A DNA stretch of 64,000 bases from Trichobilharzia szidati (GCA_944472155.2 OX235274.1:38686052-38750051); one strand, 5' to 3'. Counted from the first letter of the stretch, positions 23,150-33,139 are shown. Notes: generated from the letters alone by a model not told the origin. Numbers and translations: made by a program.

Positions 23150-23345
23150 GTAATCTCTTGTAACCTTGTAACCAGAAGGTCCTGGATTCTAATCCCGTTG
23201 GGTGCGTACTGATGAAGAGTCCCAAACTAGGACGAAACAACTGTCCAGTACTCCCAGGTTTTCCAATGGTTCTCTAACTAATGTCAGCTCATGATGAAAA
23301 TCCTGTAACCAATCAAATCCCTACAAACCAACACTTGAAGGGTAA
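23150..23345 (+). mobile_element. HHR-SINE, 5'-truncated
   Basis: It starts inside the head (CCTTGTAACCAGAAGGTCC). Hammerhead at 23206-23251 and a well-kept 3' end CAAATCCCTACAAACCAACA. It lies just after the PLE hammerhead. Confidence 0.75.
23206..23251 (+). ncRNA. Hammerhead-like core with one core substitution
   Basis: Stem I GTACTG/CAGTAC, stem II GTCC/GGAC, GAAA and the GTC triplet are intact. The box reads ATGAAGA instead of CTGAAGA, so the first conserved C is lost and cleavage is probably impaired. Stem III reads ACAACTGT, no longer a perfect palindrome. Confidence 0.6.
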
Positions 23346-23574
23346 TCTCTGTTGATGAAACGTGAAATCGGTAGTCATTCAATTCGATTATAAGTATACC
23401 ATAAATTCAGCACAGGGTATATGTAAAACTGGATATCATGAACTTTCAAAATATCATCAATTACTAGTTGTTTAATGAGTAGGAGTGATGCCAGACAAGT
23501 GATTTGTATTTGTAAAGTTACCTTAGAGTTAGGCAGAGTACTGATCTACTGTTTTCCATTATATTATTATATTA

Positions 23575-23865
23575 TTATTGTTTCCTTTAATTCCTAGAGG
23601 AACATAGGGCTTCAGTCGTGCGTCTCCATTGCGTTCGGTTCTCTGCTAGAGTTTTCACCTGGCTCCAAGTCTGCCCACACGTTTTCATCTCCTCTTCACA
23701 TGACCTCCTCCAAGTCACCCTTGGACGACCAACTCGTCGCTTCCCTTTCGGGTTCCACTCGAGGGCTTGTCTAGTGATGTCACTTGATGGCTTCCTTAGA
23801 GTATGGCCAATCCATCTCCATTTCTTCCTGCCTATTTGTTTCACAATTGGTTCCATACTATAGTA
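23575..23865 (-). mobile_element. RTE-like LINE, 3' end with open C-terminal frame
   Basis: The minus frame 23587-23856 (89 codons) is the cleanest C-terminus here: KWRWIGHTLRKPSSDITRQ, GKRRVGRPRVTWRRSCEEEM, WSQVKTLAENRTQWRR, ending ALCSSRN. The 3' tail reads CCTAGAGGAACATAGGGCTTC on the plus strand, then an ATT-rich end. Strongly 5'-truncated, so probably a recent insertion. Confidence 0.85.
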
Positions 23866-24589
23866 TTAATTCGATGAATATTTGCCTCTAATATAATTCC
23901 TTTAGTAGTTTGTAAAATTTGCCACATGCAAATGACGATTTGAAAAAGGTTCGTGTTGCTTATCAAGTAGAAGGGAAGACTTCTTTTCTGAGTTGTTGCC
24001 TTAAATAATTATTACAACTGTGCAAATGAGATATTTTTCGCTAAACACCATTAATCATCAGATACCTGCATTCATACTCTAACTTCAGGCAATATACGCT
24101 GGTGAATGCAAGAAATCTAAATGTACATATCACGAGTTTCAGACTTCAGATTCTGGTATACCCCTTTAATGTTAGTTAGCAGAATGGAAAAACTGTAGCT
24201 TACATCTTGCATTTCTTTTTCTGTGCGTATAACTTCCATTTTTCTACCCATCACTCTTCTTGATCGTTTTTGCATTGCTATCCGAAATTCATACTGTTGC
24301 TTTTTATGCATCATTAGAGCTGAAAAAGAGAAAGAAACAACAACAACAAACTGTAGGTAAACAGACAGGTTCCAGTTATGCATAATCAGACCAAAAATCA
24401 GACAATAATATTCGATAAAGTTATCACTATGAAAGATACTAAAATTTTTGTTGTTGTGTCAAATTAAACATACATTAGTGAGTAATCACTCAATATTTGG
24501 AAAACAATTTTATTTGGTGTGTGTGTGTGAAAAATGTTTACAAGAGAAAGTGGTGTATTTTATTTTTTAACAAACAACAATTCGGAAAA
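23866..24589. other. Unassigned stretch
   Basis: CAA tract near 24339-24352 and TG tract near 24517-24530. No exon found. Confidence 0.5.
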
Positions 24590-24905
24590 AAACGGGGCTG
24601 ACTTACAATGAGTTTCTATATTAGATAGTTGGAGGTAATAGGCAGGAAGCTTAGGACCTAGATTTCCTGCTAGCTGGCACTCACCAGTTAGCAAGGCGTA
24701 TCTGCAACCTCGAAGGTCCCTTCTGAGATTCGAACCCATGTGACCCAGTCCTGCAGTCAGAGTCGATACCACTGAGCTACTCGGGCACGCGACTGGCCTG
24801 CTGTAGGACTGACTGTATTGCATAGTTTGATTGGACACTAGTTGGTTACCAGTGTCAGGTGTCTAGTCTTCTCTTTGGTGCAGATTTAATTCTGTCAGAC
24901 AGGTT
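24590..24905 (-). mobile_element. SINE-C, full-length
   Basis: On the minus strand the A box (GAGTAGCTCAGTGGTATCG) and B box (GGGTTCGAATCTCAGAAGG) sit about 45 nt apart. The 5' flank carries GACACCTGACACTGG and the 3' end reaches GCCTATTACCTCCAAC. Confidence 0.7.
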
Positions 24906-24907
24906 TA

Positions 24908-25475
24908 AATTATTATTGTTCCCTTGGGTTCCTAGTGGAACATAGGGCTTCATCTGCACATCTCCACTTGTTTCTGTCTTCTGCTGTACTTTTCACCCGC
25001 ATCCATGTTAGTCCTTAATGTTTCAGCTCTTCTTCACACGATCTTCTCCATTTCACCCTTGCACCGATGAACCACTAGCCGCTTCCCTCTCGGGTTCCAC
25101 TCCAGCATTGGCCTGACGCGCGATGTCACCCAGCGGCCTCCTCAGCGAGTGTCCAATCCATCTCCACTTTCTCCTGCATATTTGTTCGACGATTGGTTCT
25201 TGTTATGTTTGTTCCCATAGTTCCTTGTTGATGATTCTTTCCGGCCATCTGATCTTCAGATAAAGTTCTGCAACCTGTTGGAAATATTCTTTGTGACCCG
25301 CCAAGTTTCTGATCCGTATAGAAGAACTGACTTGACGTTTGTATTGAAAATCCGAATTTTGTTGTTGATGCAGAGTGACGAAGCTTTTCAGATTGGTTTC
25401 AGGTTGATGAATGTGTTTCTCACCTTTCCGATTCTCGATTTGACATCTTCATCCGTTCCTCCAGACAGGTTTATA
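24908..25475 (-). mobile_element. RTE-like LINE fragment
   Basis: 3' tail at left (CCTAGTGGAACATAGGGCTTC). The coding relic of RWIGHSLRRPLGDIA follows near 25140-25180, and RT-end relics extend to about 25470 where the HHR-SINE starts. Confidence 0.75.
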
Positions 25476-25640
25476 TATATGTATCTATTTACGCAACCAC
25501 GACCTTATCTGGGATCGAACCCGAGGACTTCAGGTCAGAAGAGGAGTTCTTTGAGCATTCAACCACTGGAACTAAATGCAATGACCTGTAAATTCAGAAT
25601 TCTGCTAATTTACGATTTGAGCTTTAAGTATTTCAACTTA
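25476..25640 (-). mobile_element. HHR-SINE fragment
   Basis: Only the head (GATCGAACCCGAGGACTTC, CATTCAACCACTGGAAC) and 5' body. The hammerhead half is replaced by LINE sequence. Confidence 0.55.
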
Positions 25641-25724
25641 TTGTGTATTTTGTTAGACTGAAGAACTAGTAGAGACGTTTTTATATAACATTGAGTATGT
25701 GAATACATTTTTGTCGTAACGCTT

Positions 25725-25805
25725 CCGTCTTTTTGTGGAGATGGTGGATTCGGAATCTGGGTCTTCTGGCAATACAAAGAGGGCACGCTACCACTGAGAA
25801 ACATT
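25725..25805 (-). repeat. tRNA-like segment, unassigned SINE head
   Basis: Minus strand: TCTCAGTGGTAGCGTGCCC (A box), then AGATTCCGAATCCACC (weak B box). Differs from the other heads. Confidence 0.4.
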
Positions 25806-26189
25806 TGTATTGCTAAAATTTGACGCTAATCGTCCAATGGATTCAAGTTAACAGAAACTACCTGCTTAGTTTAATATGGTTTATGGCGTTCCTCTTTGAA
25901 TTAAAATCATAGTGTTGAAGTTCGTTTCTTGTGGAATATATATATATACTTTATGTTTTATTTTCTTATGTGTTGAGTGTTAAGGTGTTGAATTTGATTG
26001 CGCCTCTGGTTTACTGGGTTAAAAGTAATCATTCATCTTGCCTTTCATTTTCAACCAACTTTAAAGTGCTAATTTCACTGAACGTTTTATTTATGCTGAA
26101 ATACTGATAGATTTTACCCATTTGGACCGAAATACTACAGGAACCTGTTGTATTAAATTATTTCTAACATTCTCAAGACTTAATTTGTA
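25806..26189. other. Unassigned stretch
   Basis: Short TA run near 25938. No feature. Confidence 0.5.
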
Positions 26190-26600
26190 GGGATATGATT
26201 TGTTGCAAGTTCGATCACGGAATGATATCAGTTACAGAACCATCTTAAGACCACAAGAGAGTATTGGAGAGCCGTTTCGTCCCAGTCTGGGACTCGTCGG
26301 TGGCACCCACTCACCGAGGTTCGAACCAGGACAGTCCAGTCACAAAGAAAGCTCGTAGACTATCTAGCCACTGGGACCCGATTCAGTGGCCATTCCGTGA
26401 ATTCTAACTTCTACCAGTTCGTGTTTTTAGCTTGACCACCAGCCTGTGTCACTGACGAGTATTTATCTTTATTCCTGACCAAGAGGACCCTGCTGGTAAC
26501 AAGAAATCTGGGCAATTTCTTCCTCTAGTCAGTCACTAGCGAGCATCAGATTAATTTCCAAGGGTTAATTTGTAGGTATTTGATTTGTTTCAAGTTTGTT
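26190..26600 (-). mobile_element. HHR-SINE, near full-length
   Basis: 3' end GATTTGTTGCAAGTTCGATC, hammerhead relic (CGTTTCGTCCCAGTCTGGGA, box CGACGA), B box GGTTCGAACCAGGAC, 5' body to about 26540. Then a second copy of the GGTATTTGATTTGTTTCAAG end. Confidence 0.65.
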
Positions 26601-27114
26601 TTGTTACTCGTAAATGATTACACTGAGCACGTTATTTAAGTGAATCATTGATATATTTAAATAACATTGACAAAGGTATGACAGACTAAGTGTGAAATAT
26701 GAATGACCGCCTTCAAGCCATTTGTAAAACTGATCATATGTAAGTGATAACGAGAGAAATAACTAACTGAATCTATCCTCGTTACTTCTTCCCAATTAAA
26801 TTGCATACATTTTTAATATAAACTAGTTACTCACTGTTCATCCCTGAGTGAGTATTCAAAGGCGTCTTCAGTAATTTAAATTGTTTACTGCTACTACTAA
26901 TCTCACAAATATCTAGTTAAACAGCTTGTGAGTTTCAACAAAGACTAATTTCCTGTGATTGCATCTATTAATAACAAGTCATGTAAGTGTTTTAACAAAT
27001 TTCTTTAGTTTGTTTGTGAAGTTAGGTTGAAGAATAACTAAATCGTTATTTCACATATTGTATTTTCTCATTCACAGGGCTAAAGAAACATTTTTACGCC
27101 TTCCTATATTATCT
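26601..27114. other. Unassigned AT-rich stretch
   Basis: Nothing recognised. Confidence 0.5.
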
Positions 27115-27895
27115 TACATGTCTGATGCCATACAAACTCGAACACTTACAGGCGAAAACCAACAAACTTGCAGAATAAGCAAGCAGCGAAGACAGGCTCT
27201 CAAGTGAACATGGAGAAGACTAAGATGATGAAGATATCCACAGACCAACAACCACAACAAACACCAATCACTATCCACAGCAGAAATCTGAAAGAGGTCA
27301 TATCCTTTACTTATTTGGGTAGCACCACTTCAAATACAGGCAGTCGGCACCAATGCGGATGTCATAACCAGAATCGGAAAGGCAAGGCAGATCTTCATCA
27401 CTCTGCCCCACCCTGGATTTTCAACACAAGTGTGAAGTCAGTCAGTTCTCTTATATGGGTCAGAAACTTGGTGCCCTTGTTACGAGAAGCATTTCCAACA
27501 GGATTTAGACTTTTATCAGTAGCTGCCTACTTCGCTTGCTTCATTTTGAAAATCACTTAGCCAGAAAGAATTAGCAACTAGGAACTCAGGAAACAAACCA
27601 ACCAACAGTCTACTACTCAACAAATGGTGAAAAGGAAATGGAGATGGATTGGACGCAAAATAAGGAAACCATAGAATGACATTGCGCTCCAGGCTATCGC
27701 TCGAGAGGAAGGTGAATTCGGGGAGAGGAGTTGAGTGTGGGTCTTAGATTGACATGAAGGAAATCGTGGGAAGACGAGATGAAAGATTATTGGCAATCGT
27801 TGAGCCAGTTAGAGAGGACTTCAAAGAATAGGACAAAATAGAGATGTGCTTTCGCAATCGTATGTTCCACTCGGAACCCAGAAGAACAATAACAA
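27115..27895 (+). mobile_element. RTE-like LINE, 3' half
   Basis: Frame 27168-27560 holds QVNMEKTKMMKIS and VISFTYLGSTTSNTGS. After a shift come RKWRWIGRKIRKP (near 27640) and a relic of the Arg-rich end. The tail CGTATGTTCCACTCGGAACC is at 27857-27880. Confidence 0.8.
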
Positions 27896-27899
27896 TAAT

Positions 27900-28275
27900 A
27901 TTCAAGTGTTGGTTTGTAGGGATGTGATTGGTTACAGGATTTTCATCATGAGGTGACATTGGTTAGAGAACCATTGGAAAACCTGGGAGTACTGGACAGC
28001 TGTTTCGTCCTAGTTTGGGACTCTTCACAGTACGCACCCACCACCTCGGTTAGAACCCAGGACCTTCTGGTTACAAGGCGAGCTCGTATACCATTAAGCC
28101 ACTGGGACCCGATCCAATGGCCAACCCATGAGTTCTAACTTCTGCCAATTCATGACATAGCGCGACCGCTAGCCAATGTCTTTGGCGAGTATTTGTCCTC
28201 ACACTCGACCTGCTGCACCCTACTGTTCACGACTTCTCACTACAACCCCAGGTAACTACCTACCTGAATAGGGCA
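27900..28275 (-). mobile_element. HHR-SINE, full-length
   Basis: The 3' end (GTGTTGGTTTGTAGGGATG) is followed by a hammerhead whose box lacks one base (CTGTGAAGA). Stem I and II, GAAA and CAGCTG are intact. The head with GGTTAGAACCCAGGACC and the whole 5' body follow to CCCCAGGTAACTACC. Confidence 0.8.
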
Positions 28276-28755
28276 ACAATATTATCGTCCAAACCTTGTA
28301 TACATAACACTCAAATTGACTATTATCCTATTCATACTAACTGTCTGAGAACTACTGTATATTGTTTGCTAAATAGTGTAACAAGACTTTAAACTAAGCC
28401 CTTAAGCACCAAGTAAAACAGGTTCTCAACAGCAATCTAAAATATAAATAAGTCTAGCAGAAGTATCATATTTGTATACAGAAAGTGAAATTTTTCATTT
28501 AGAGTAAGTAATATTACGTAATGCATGACATTTTAGGCGTCATTATCAGCTTATAAACAATCATTGAACGAAAAAGTTAAGACTATTCAGCCATGTTACC
28601 GTAGTGCAAAAATAGTTCTGTAGTTATGTGCTGTTTTTTTTGTAATTGTAAAACTTCATTCTGGTTTACAATCTCCAGAGTTTCATCCCAGCAGGAATAT
28701 CATTTTAGATCTAAATGTTATTTACATGAAGAACATATATAAAAAAGGGCATTTT
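28276..28755. other. Unassigned stretch
   Basis: No repeat found; plausibly intron sequence beside the exon-like segment at 28762. Confidence 0.4.
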
Positions 28756-28761
28756 ACTTAC

Positions 28762-28849
28762 AGACGAGCGATTGCACCAAAATCAAATATTTTTCTGAAG
28801 CAGGTACCATAGATATTGTCAACAATCAGCATGGTATGCAGTGAACCTA
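28762..28849 (-). CDS. Ambiguous exon-like segment, unrecognised
   Basis: The minus strand shows acceptor CTGACTTCAG, 88 open nt (phase 1 in, phase 2 out) and a strong donor GTAAGTAA. The frame reads GSLHTMLIVDNIYGT and then a basic-hydrophobic end. The plus strand also has an acceptor here (TTTTACTTACAG at 28752-28763), a frame beginning TSDCTKIKYFSEA and a donor-like GTATGC, so the strand is uncertain. The LIVDN pattern is loosely like the PLP-binding loop of Cys/Met-metabolism enzymes, but this is too short to call. A SINE-A insertion starts 44 bp upstream on the minus-strand view. Confidence 0.2.
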
Positions 28850-28893
28850 CTGAAGTCAGTGTTTTTGTAATTATAGCCGCTAGTTTAGGAATT

Positions 28894-29128
28894 GTGCGTC
28901 GGTGACCCAGAGGTAGGATGCTGGCCGACCACGCATGCGGTCCAGGGTTCGATCCCCAGCCGACACACACCTTTATCTCGTTAAACCAGTAATAAGATTG
29001 GTTAAGAGGGAAGGTTGGATATGAGACTAGCAACTTCATCCCACAAGAATAAACACCACTGCTACCGAAAAGTCAAGCCTCTAGCTTGAAGCCCTATTTA
29101 CCACTGGGAACGTAAAGAAGTAAAGAAA
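28894..29128 (+). mobile_element. SINE-A with 12-bp target-site duplication
   Basis: Best-defined SINE-A. AGTTTAGGAATT occurs directly before (28882-28893) and after (29129-29140). The head starts GTGCGTCGGTGACCCAGAGG, with B box GTCCAGGGTTCGATCCCC. The tail is GAAGCCCTATTTACC then GGAACGTAAAGAAGTAAAG. The duplication marks an L1/RTE-style insertion. Confidence 0.9.
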
Positions 29129-29177
29129 AGTTTAGGAATTAACAAAAACTTACTCCAGCCACAAATTTCACTACTAT

Positions 29178-29558
29178 TGTAACGACAAAAGGCAAGGGCC
29201 AGGCAACAGATCGTTTATTGAGAAAATCAAGAGGTATTTATAGATTTTTATGTGCATTATTATTAGCGTTATTGTTATCAGAGACGTAACCTCTTCTAAT
29301 TGGTTGTTTTCTTGCTGAAGGTTATTCTGTTACCTCTTTGTGGCCGTTTCTCAGAAAATCAAGTCATATATCTGTGAATCATATTTCAATAAACTTTAAC
29401 TCCGCCGTGATTGGCTGATGATTTTCTCAAGGTTAGCTTGGTTATTGTTTTTCTCATGACCCTGATTCGGGAAGTGAACACTGACGTATATTGTTGTCCA
29501 CAATTTTGGCTTGCAGACAGCTCTCACCACACTATGATATTGTCTGGTGGTTGCGTCA
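29178..29558. mobile_element. Possible solo LTR
   Basis: The segment begins TGTAACGACAAAAGG and ends GGTTGCGTCA (TG...CA). It contains CAATAAAC as a possible poly-A signal near 29388 and has no ORF. The flanks do not give a clear duplication and no second copy is in the window, so this is tentative. Confidence 0.3.
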
Positions 29559-29577
29559 TATATATATATATACCATG

Positions 29578-29815
29578 AAGTGGCAGGAGTTGTAATTCAT
29601 AGGATAAGGTACCAGTGGCTGAATGGTCTACAAACTAGCCTTTTAGTCTTAAGTTCCTAGGCTCGAACCCCGATGGGTTCATACTGACCAAGAGTTCCGA
29701 ACAAGGGTGCAAAAGCCATCCTTTAATCCTCAGTCCCCCAGTGATTCTCTAGCTGATGCTCACTCGTGATCAAACCAGTAACCAACCAAACCCTTGCAAA
29801 CCAACATTTAAGTTT
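29578..29815 (+). mobile_element. HHR-SINE
   Basis: A box GTGGCTGAATGGTCTAC, B box GGCTCGAACCCCG, a lost hammerhead (CTGACCAAGAGTTCC, no GGACGAAA), and a clear 3' end CTTGCAAACCAACATTTAAG. Confidence 0.7.
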
Positions 29816-30066
29816 TGTTTACTTTGATGAAGGGATTGCAGAAGACCAAGGTAAACACCGTCCTCGATTCTGAATAGGATAGCATGCTTGTGCAGCATGC
29901 AAACGAACTGTTTGCTAAAAATAATACCTTTCAACAGTGATATGGAAATCTTCATATTTGGTTAGTATATTTTTTGGAGAACTGATGTGGTATCACCATT
30001 ACCTATTGTTACGCTTAAAACCTTTCAGGACTGTACACTGTCTAGACTTATAAAAATGTCATTCAG

Positions 30067-30305
30067 AATGTATTGTAAAATGGTTTGTGGTTTTACCACC
30101 TAACGCGTTTAGTACACGTTCACATCCGCACGCCTTCTCACCTGGCTGTCATGTATTTCTTAATTTGCATGATGTAACATTTGCTGAAGAAAATTTGAAT
30201 CAAACAAAAGTATATATGGACAATGAATGTCACTCAAAAAATAAATTCATAACAACATTTCAGCACTTCGAAAATTATTCTTCTCTGTCTGATTCTGATG
30301 GTTAG
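30067..30305 (+). CDS. Candidate terminal exon, product unrecognised
   Basis: After an acceptor-like GTCATTCAG, an open frame (phase 1 entry) runs 79 codons to a TAG stop. It starts CIVKWFVVLPPNAF, is rich in H, F, N and S, and ends in the acidic tail SSLSDSDG. It lies in a stretch not covered by the repeat families and holds several CpGs, unusual for its neighbours. A short upstream piece at about 29817-29851 (frame FVYFDEGIAEDQ, then GTAAAC) would splice to it in phase, but it abuts a SINE 3' end and is doubtful. No domain was recognised and no AATAAA is obvious downstream. A chance ORF remains possible. Confidence 0.35.
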
Positions 30306-30394
30306 AAGTTTATTCAGCTTGATGCATGAGTAAATAACATTAGTAGACACAAACTAGTTTATAAGTTTTAAAGTGATTTTCACATTCCTATTTA

Positions 30395-31170
30395 AGCATT
30401 AACATTAACAACAAATTAAACAAAGCAATCGGGCGTGCAATCAGGCGAGTTTATCGTCGAATTTCTGATCACCTCCTATCTTGGTTTGGCAAAGGTCCAA
30501 ATAAAGCCACACGCAGCTTAATACTAGCTCATCTCGTCGATACTGGAAATCAGATGGACTCTAACAAAACTTTTAAAGTTATTTATCGTATTTCATCCAA
30601 CATATCGCATGGTCTACGAATATGACTTTTACATAAAGCAGAGGTAATCAAAATTCATCTGAACAAGCCTAATCTGTGTGTTCAAAAGAAGTTTGTACAG
30701 CCTCTCACTTTGCTATGGCCAACTAAATAATATGTATTAAGTTTTTAAGATTTTTTCCCTCCTCGGGTAAGTGTCTTTTCACTTTGTTAATTTTTACAAT
30801 TTTAGCTAATTCTATTAACTTGTTTGTATTTTACGTAATTCTTCTGAGTCATCCTATTCCTCTTAGTCATCATTGCTATTTTACAAATTTCTTGATTATG
30901 TGATAACCTTTTATTAAAGCGTATGAATTAATTTATCTTGAACTCCGTAAGTAATTTTCATCCTCCCACTCTAAAACTTAGATATTTTGTTACTAATATC
31001 TGCTAGTTAATTGTTTTTATGAATATTGACCTCTTCACTTCATCCCCCAATACCTAAAACTGATTAACTAAATTAACCACTTGACTGGTGAAAATTGTTC
31101 TGTAAAAAGCTAAACATTAGTTTGGAGCCAATGATGATGAACTAACTGGAAAGGAATATTTTTTGCTCTC
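30395..31170 (+). mobile_element. PLE, endonuclease C-terminus and terminus
   Basis: Relics encode HLVDTGNQMDSNKTFKVIYR, and KPNLCVQKKFVQPLTLLWP ends the protein at about 30725. The 3' region runs to a hammerhead relic at 31125-31168 (GAGC/GCTC stem kept, box expanded). Confidence 0.75.
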
Positions 31171-31509
31171 AGTTTGTAGTTTTACACAGTTTCACTCGAA
31201 TTAAACGGTCTGTTATCCATAAGCGCATTCAACCAACAACGAACAAGTAGAAATTGTTTGTTGCTAAAGATACAAACATCGAATTCGAACAAGATAGAAA
31301 AGACTTCATCGAAGTAAACTTTTATTTCCTTGCTGAACAGCTGTGAAGTACTCGGCACAGTTCAGTTGAACAATGTGTCCAACGAAGCGGTCAAGTAAGA
31401 ACTTTAACTAATGCATTACGGACATCAGTTTTAATGAGTGAGCAGTCGTGAACAGTGAGGTACATCCAGTTGGGAGTGAGGATGGAATAAGCACCATTTA
31501 CATCATATA
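31171..31509. other. Unassigned stretch
   Basis: No feature. Confidence 0.5.
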
Positions 31510-31870
31510 TTATTCAAGTTTGACCACTGAATGATATCAGTTAGAGAACTATTGAAAACCAGCATGGAGTACTGGACAGCTGTTTCATCCTAGTTTGGGA
31601 ATCGTTGGCAGTAGGCACCCACCACAGGCAAGCTCGTACACCATTCAGCCACTGAGGCTCAATTCAATGGCCACTTCATGAATTCTAATTTCTACTTATT
31701 CGTGATTTTAGCGCAACTCCAACCAATGTCATCGACGAGGACTTGTCCTAACGTCTGACCTCTCAGTAGAACTTCAGTCAGCTTCGTCCTGTAGCCAGCC
31801 AACAGCAAACATGGGATTAATTTACAAGAGTTTATGTATAGGAATCTGATATGTTTGAAGTTTGCTGACG
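31510..31870 (-). mobile_element. HHR-SINE, minus copy with internal deletion
   Basis: Hammerhead relic at 31580-31620 (CAGCTGTTTCATCC; box CCAACGA). The B-box half of the head is deleted: CACCCACCACAGGCAAGCTC joins hammerhead to A-box side. Ends with the family 3'-like motif GGAATCTGATATGTTTGAAG. Confidence 0.65.
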
Positions 31871-32185
31871 GATTGATAGTAGTTAGTGAATCTTTGAGAA
31901 GTCGTGACTAGGTCGGGTGTGAGGACAAGTGCCCTTGCCGATGACATTGGCTAGTGGTCGCATTAAAATTCTGAACTGACAGAAGCTGGAATTATTCGGC
32001 TGCTGGTTATCTTCTCAGTGGCTTAATGATCTACGAGCTTGTCGTGTGGCTGAAAGGTCCTGAGTCCGAACCCTAGAGAATGGGTAATGCTGAAGAGTCC
32101 CAGCCAGGAGGAGAAAACAGTTCAGTACTCCTCGGTTTTCAATAGTTTTGTAACTGATATCAATCTGTAATCAAACTTGAAACAT
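31871..32185 (+). mobile_element. HHR-SINE, plus copy
   Basis: 5' body from CTTTGAGAAGTCGTGAC, head with TGAGTCCGAACCC, hammerhead with box GCTGAAGA, but GGAC changed to GGAGGAGAAAAC. Confidence 0.7.
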
Positions 32186-32461
32186 ATTTAGTTTTAGTAT
32201 CTGAGAGTAGGAAATTCTTAAGAAGCAGAGCTCTTTTATTTCTGTATTCACATTCTTCATTCTATTTACTTTCAAATGATTATTTATTGATGCTGTTTAA
32301 AAGAAATCAAATATTACCATTTTCAGTAGGCAAGACAAATCATCATAAAATTTCATGTACAGGATCCATCTTTTGAAGGTAAATAGAGGATCAAGTGAAC
32401 TGATTTGAAATATAAGCATTCAACATTTATTTGCATTTTTTTCAACAATATATTCACATAC

Positions 32462-32585
32462 CATTTATTATTCGTATAATTCTCCACAATAGAAGTACAA
32501 CCATTGCAGCTGCAGTTTCAGATACATAACGGACATATAATACATCGGAGGCAAGTGATGCTACTATAATCGCTCCATCAAAATA
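32462..32585 (-). CDS. HVCN1-like: Internal exon of a voltage-gated proton channel (Hv1/HVCN1-like), S3-S4
   Basis: Hv1 channels are dimers of a four-helix voltage sensor that conduct protons out of cells. The minus strand shows a pyrimidine-rich acceptor ending TTTATTTTAG, a 124-nt open exon, then donor GTATGTGA. Translation in phase 0 gives 41 residues and one leftover G (phase 1). Residues 2-14 hold the S3 pattern: FDGA, then LASD, with the two aspartates 11 residues apart as in human Hv1 (D174, D185). Residues 31-41 read LLLWRIIRIIN and align with the human S4 signature containing R205, W207, R208, R211 and N214. R208, R211, the tryptophan and the asparagine are kept; the R205 position is leucine. 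The S3-S4 loop is about two residues shorter than human. The WRxxRIIN signature argues against a voltage-sensing phosphatase or cation channel. The exons for S1-S2 and the C-terminal coiled coil were not found and may lie outside. Clean splice sites argue against a pseudogene. Confidence 0.75.
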
Positions 32586-32704
32586 CTAAAATAAAGAGAA
32601 AAAAGTTTAGGGATTTAAGGTATTTCAATAAACTGGCAATAATAAAAGGAAGATACTTAACAAAATTAACAATTTTCTTGTTTCAGTTTTTAAATTTTCT
32701 TTAC

Positions 32705-32790
32705 TAACGGATAATTAGTTAGAGAGATCATAGAGAAACAGAGAACACTGGGAGGCCGTTTCTTCCTACTTTTAGGACTATTCATTATCC
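32705..32790 (-). mobile_element. HHR-SINE fragment near the Hv1 exon
   Basis: Only the hammerhead-3' end portion: TTAGAGAGATCATAGAGAAA, GGCCGTTTCTTCCTACTTTT. Confidence 0.45.
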
Positions 32791-32937
32791 TATAGTCTGG
32801 ATATCAATCACCAGCTCACTGGTAGCTACTTGATTGAATTCCTGAAGCTGCAATGCAAAGATGTGACCATTTGGATCTGCTTTCTGTCAAGCTGAAGTGG
32901 GTTCCCACCGAAGGCGTTGGTTGACGGTAGGGCTATA

Positions 32938-33137
32938 TCATGCGTCAGTGGCACAGTGGTTATGACTCTCGCCGACCGTGCATATGGTCCAGGGTTCGAT
33001 CCCCTGCGGACTCACACCTGATATCAATGGTCGGCCTGCAGAATTTGGGCTACCGATGTCACATGCTGATAATGCCATACCTGTACCAAAAATACTTTGT
33101 GGAATCAAGCTATAATCAAAAATTCAAAAATTAAAAT
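32938..33137 (+). mobile_element. SINE-B, full-length
   Basis: Head GCGTCAGTGGCACAGTGG, B box GTCCAGGGTTCGATCCCC, body ATCAATGGTCGGCCTGCAG, tail CCATACCTGTACCA, GGAATCAAGCTATAATC. The head is close to SINE-A, the tail is not. Confidence 0.8.
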
Positions 33138-33139
33138 AA

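Noticed and set aside
28762..28849. PLP-dependent Cys/Met metabolism enzyme exon
   Set aside because: The LIVDN match is only a few residues, the catalytic lysine region is absent, and the strand is unsettled.
32462..32585. Voltage-sensing phosphatase or cation-channel S4
   Set aside because: WRxxRIIN and the S3 aspartate spacing fit Hv1 better; other families carry a longer arginine ladder.
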